Origin: an uncultured bacterium
Lineage (GTDB): Bacteria; Patescibacteriota; Saccharimonadia; Saccharimonadales; Saccharimonadaceae
Direction of reading: 5' to 3'
Length of the DNA stretch: 5,910 nucleotides
Assembly (NCBI GenBank): GCA_938036745.1
Contig: CALHWG010000087.1
Location: 1 to 5,910, forward strand
The translations under genes were made by a program, and so were the position numbers. Shown one piece after another: positions 5,744 through 5,910 of this stretch (positions within the stretch are counted from its first letter, which is position 1; each line of letters opens with the position of its first letter). The notes under the pieces were generated by a model. It was not told where the DNA came from. It worked only from the letters and a program-made list of their open reading frames with translations, and ran no database searches.

Positions 5744-5847
5744 ATTTGTTGATGTGTGCCCACCCTGGGCGGTTTTTGTTATTTATTTTTATTTATAAGT
5801 GTTATTTAGGGGAGAAAACAAACATCGCCCTTGATAACACATCAACT
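5711..5847 (-). ncRNA. Candidate structured small RNA or murF leader, unknown family
   Basis: There is a perfect consensus promoter just upstream and a terminator-like hairpin at the end, with no substantial gene between. The predicted RNA starts near 5847. Its first ten bases GTTGATGTGT (5846-5837) are exactly complementary to ACACATCAAC (5757-5748), closing a domain of about 100 nt. Inside, GGGCG (5830-5826) can pair with CGCCC (5771-5767), extended by GUUU (5823-5820) with AAAC (5775-5772). The centre is A/U-rich and probably open. Local hairpins at each end compete with these stems. I looked for SRP RNA (GGAA/AGCA loop), 6S and tmRNA hallmarks and did not find them; it is also too short for the last two. 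It could be an independent RNA or an attenuated 5' leader of murF. Confidence 0.6.
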
Positions 5848-5855
5848 ATGATAAA

Positions 5856-5884
5856 ATTATAGCAAAACGTTAAAGCTTTGTCAA
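5856..5884 (-). promoter_or_regulatory. Perfect consensus promoter of the small RNA (TTGACA, 17 bp, TGCTATAAT)
   Basis: On the minus strand TTGACA (5884-5879), a 17-base spacer and TATAAT (5861-5856) match the sigma-70 type consensus at all twelve positions, and TGC before the -10 adds an extended element. It is the strongest promoter in the window. The expected start, 8-10 bases past the -10, is within a base or two of the left arm of the closing stem. Confidence 0.87.
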
Positions 5885-5894
5885 TAACTAAGAA

Positions 5895-5904
5895 GTCTGC
5901 AGAC
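5895..5904. repeat. 10-bp perfect palindrome GTCTGCAGAC
   Basis: A perfect palindrome lies just upstream of the small-RNA promoter, centred about 52 bases before the predicted transcription start. That is a possible position for a dimeric regulator. The window ends 6 bases later, so it could equally belong to whatever lies beyond. One 10-bp palindrome is weak evidence. Confidence 0.3.
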
Positions 5905-5910
5905 GAGAAT

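Noticed and set aside
5748..5847. Assignment of the structured RNA to SRP RNA, 6S RNA, tmRNA or the ZTP riboswitch
   Set aside because: There is no GGAA/AGCA SRP loop, the length is well below that of 6S or tmRNA, and although CCGCCC followed by GGGCA recalls the 3' part of the ZTP riboswitch, its conserved 5' CGUGACUGGCG part is absent.
5849..5857. Plus-strand extended -10 box TGATAAAAT
   Set aside because: It overlaps the minus-strand promoter region, has no good -35 box at 17 bases, and no plus-strand start codon follows within the window.
5551..5862. A 103-codon plus-strand frame across the murF start and the small-RNA region
   Set aside because: It is antisense to murF and the structured RNA, has low-complexity Phe/Asn/Ile-rich content and resembles no protein; it is a shadow of the opposite strand.
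1..5910. CRISPR array, tRNA or rRNA genes, insertion sequences
   Set aside because: No regularly spaced direct repeats, no cloverleaf-like or rRNA segments, and no transposase or terminal inverted repeats were seen.

Overview
The window looks like chromosome from a small-genome, AT-rich member of the Patescibacteria (CPR), most plausibly a Saccharibacteria (TM7) relative. This rests on the gene mix (type IV pilus motor ATPase, a MurF without its usual N-terminal domain, an LtaS-type enzyme, small translation genes), tight spacing, and apparently leaderless starts. The standard code fits: no gene needs an in-frame UGA. The assignment is inferred from protein style, not from a marker-gene comparison.

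Layout, left to right. Positions 1-428 (+) are the 3' end of an LtaS/sulfatase-fold gene. An AT-rich gap with two hairpins separates it from convergent rplS (ribosomal protein L19, 651-1082, -), which has a clear promoter and terminator of its own. Upstream of rplS on the same strand is a pilB/gspE-like ATPase gene (1158-2786, -). Its promoter is back to back with that of a small unrecognised gene (2884-3225, +), which ends in a textbook UUCG terminator. Next come a TrmH/SpoU-family RNA methyltransferase (3292-3849, +) and, with stop codons abutting, a convergent two-gene operon: murF (4387-5694, -) followed directly by an IDI-like Nudix hydrolase (3850-4386, -).

The most interesting part is the roughly 200 bases upstream of murF. 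On the minus strand it has a perfect consensus promoter (TTGACA, 17 bases, extended TGCTATAAT). About 100 bases follow whose two ends pair through a perfect 10-bp stem, with further nested and competing pairings. It closes with a 12-bp hairpin capped by GAAA and followed by a U-rich stretch. This looks like a small structured RNA gene or an attenuated leader for murF, and I could not match it to a family I know. The -35 box of a second, murF-proximal promoter lies inside the terminator hairpin.

The genes share no single pathway. Cell envelope functions (LtaS-type enzyme, MurF, pilus ATPase) are mixed with translation and RNA modification (L19, TrmH family). Two window-wide patterns stand out: promoters placed so that transcripts start at or next to the AUG (pilB, trmH-like, murF), and strong over-representation of the palindrome TTCGAA.
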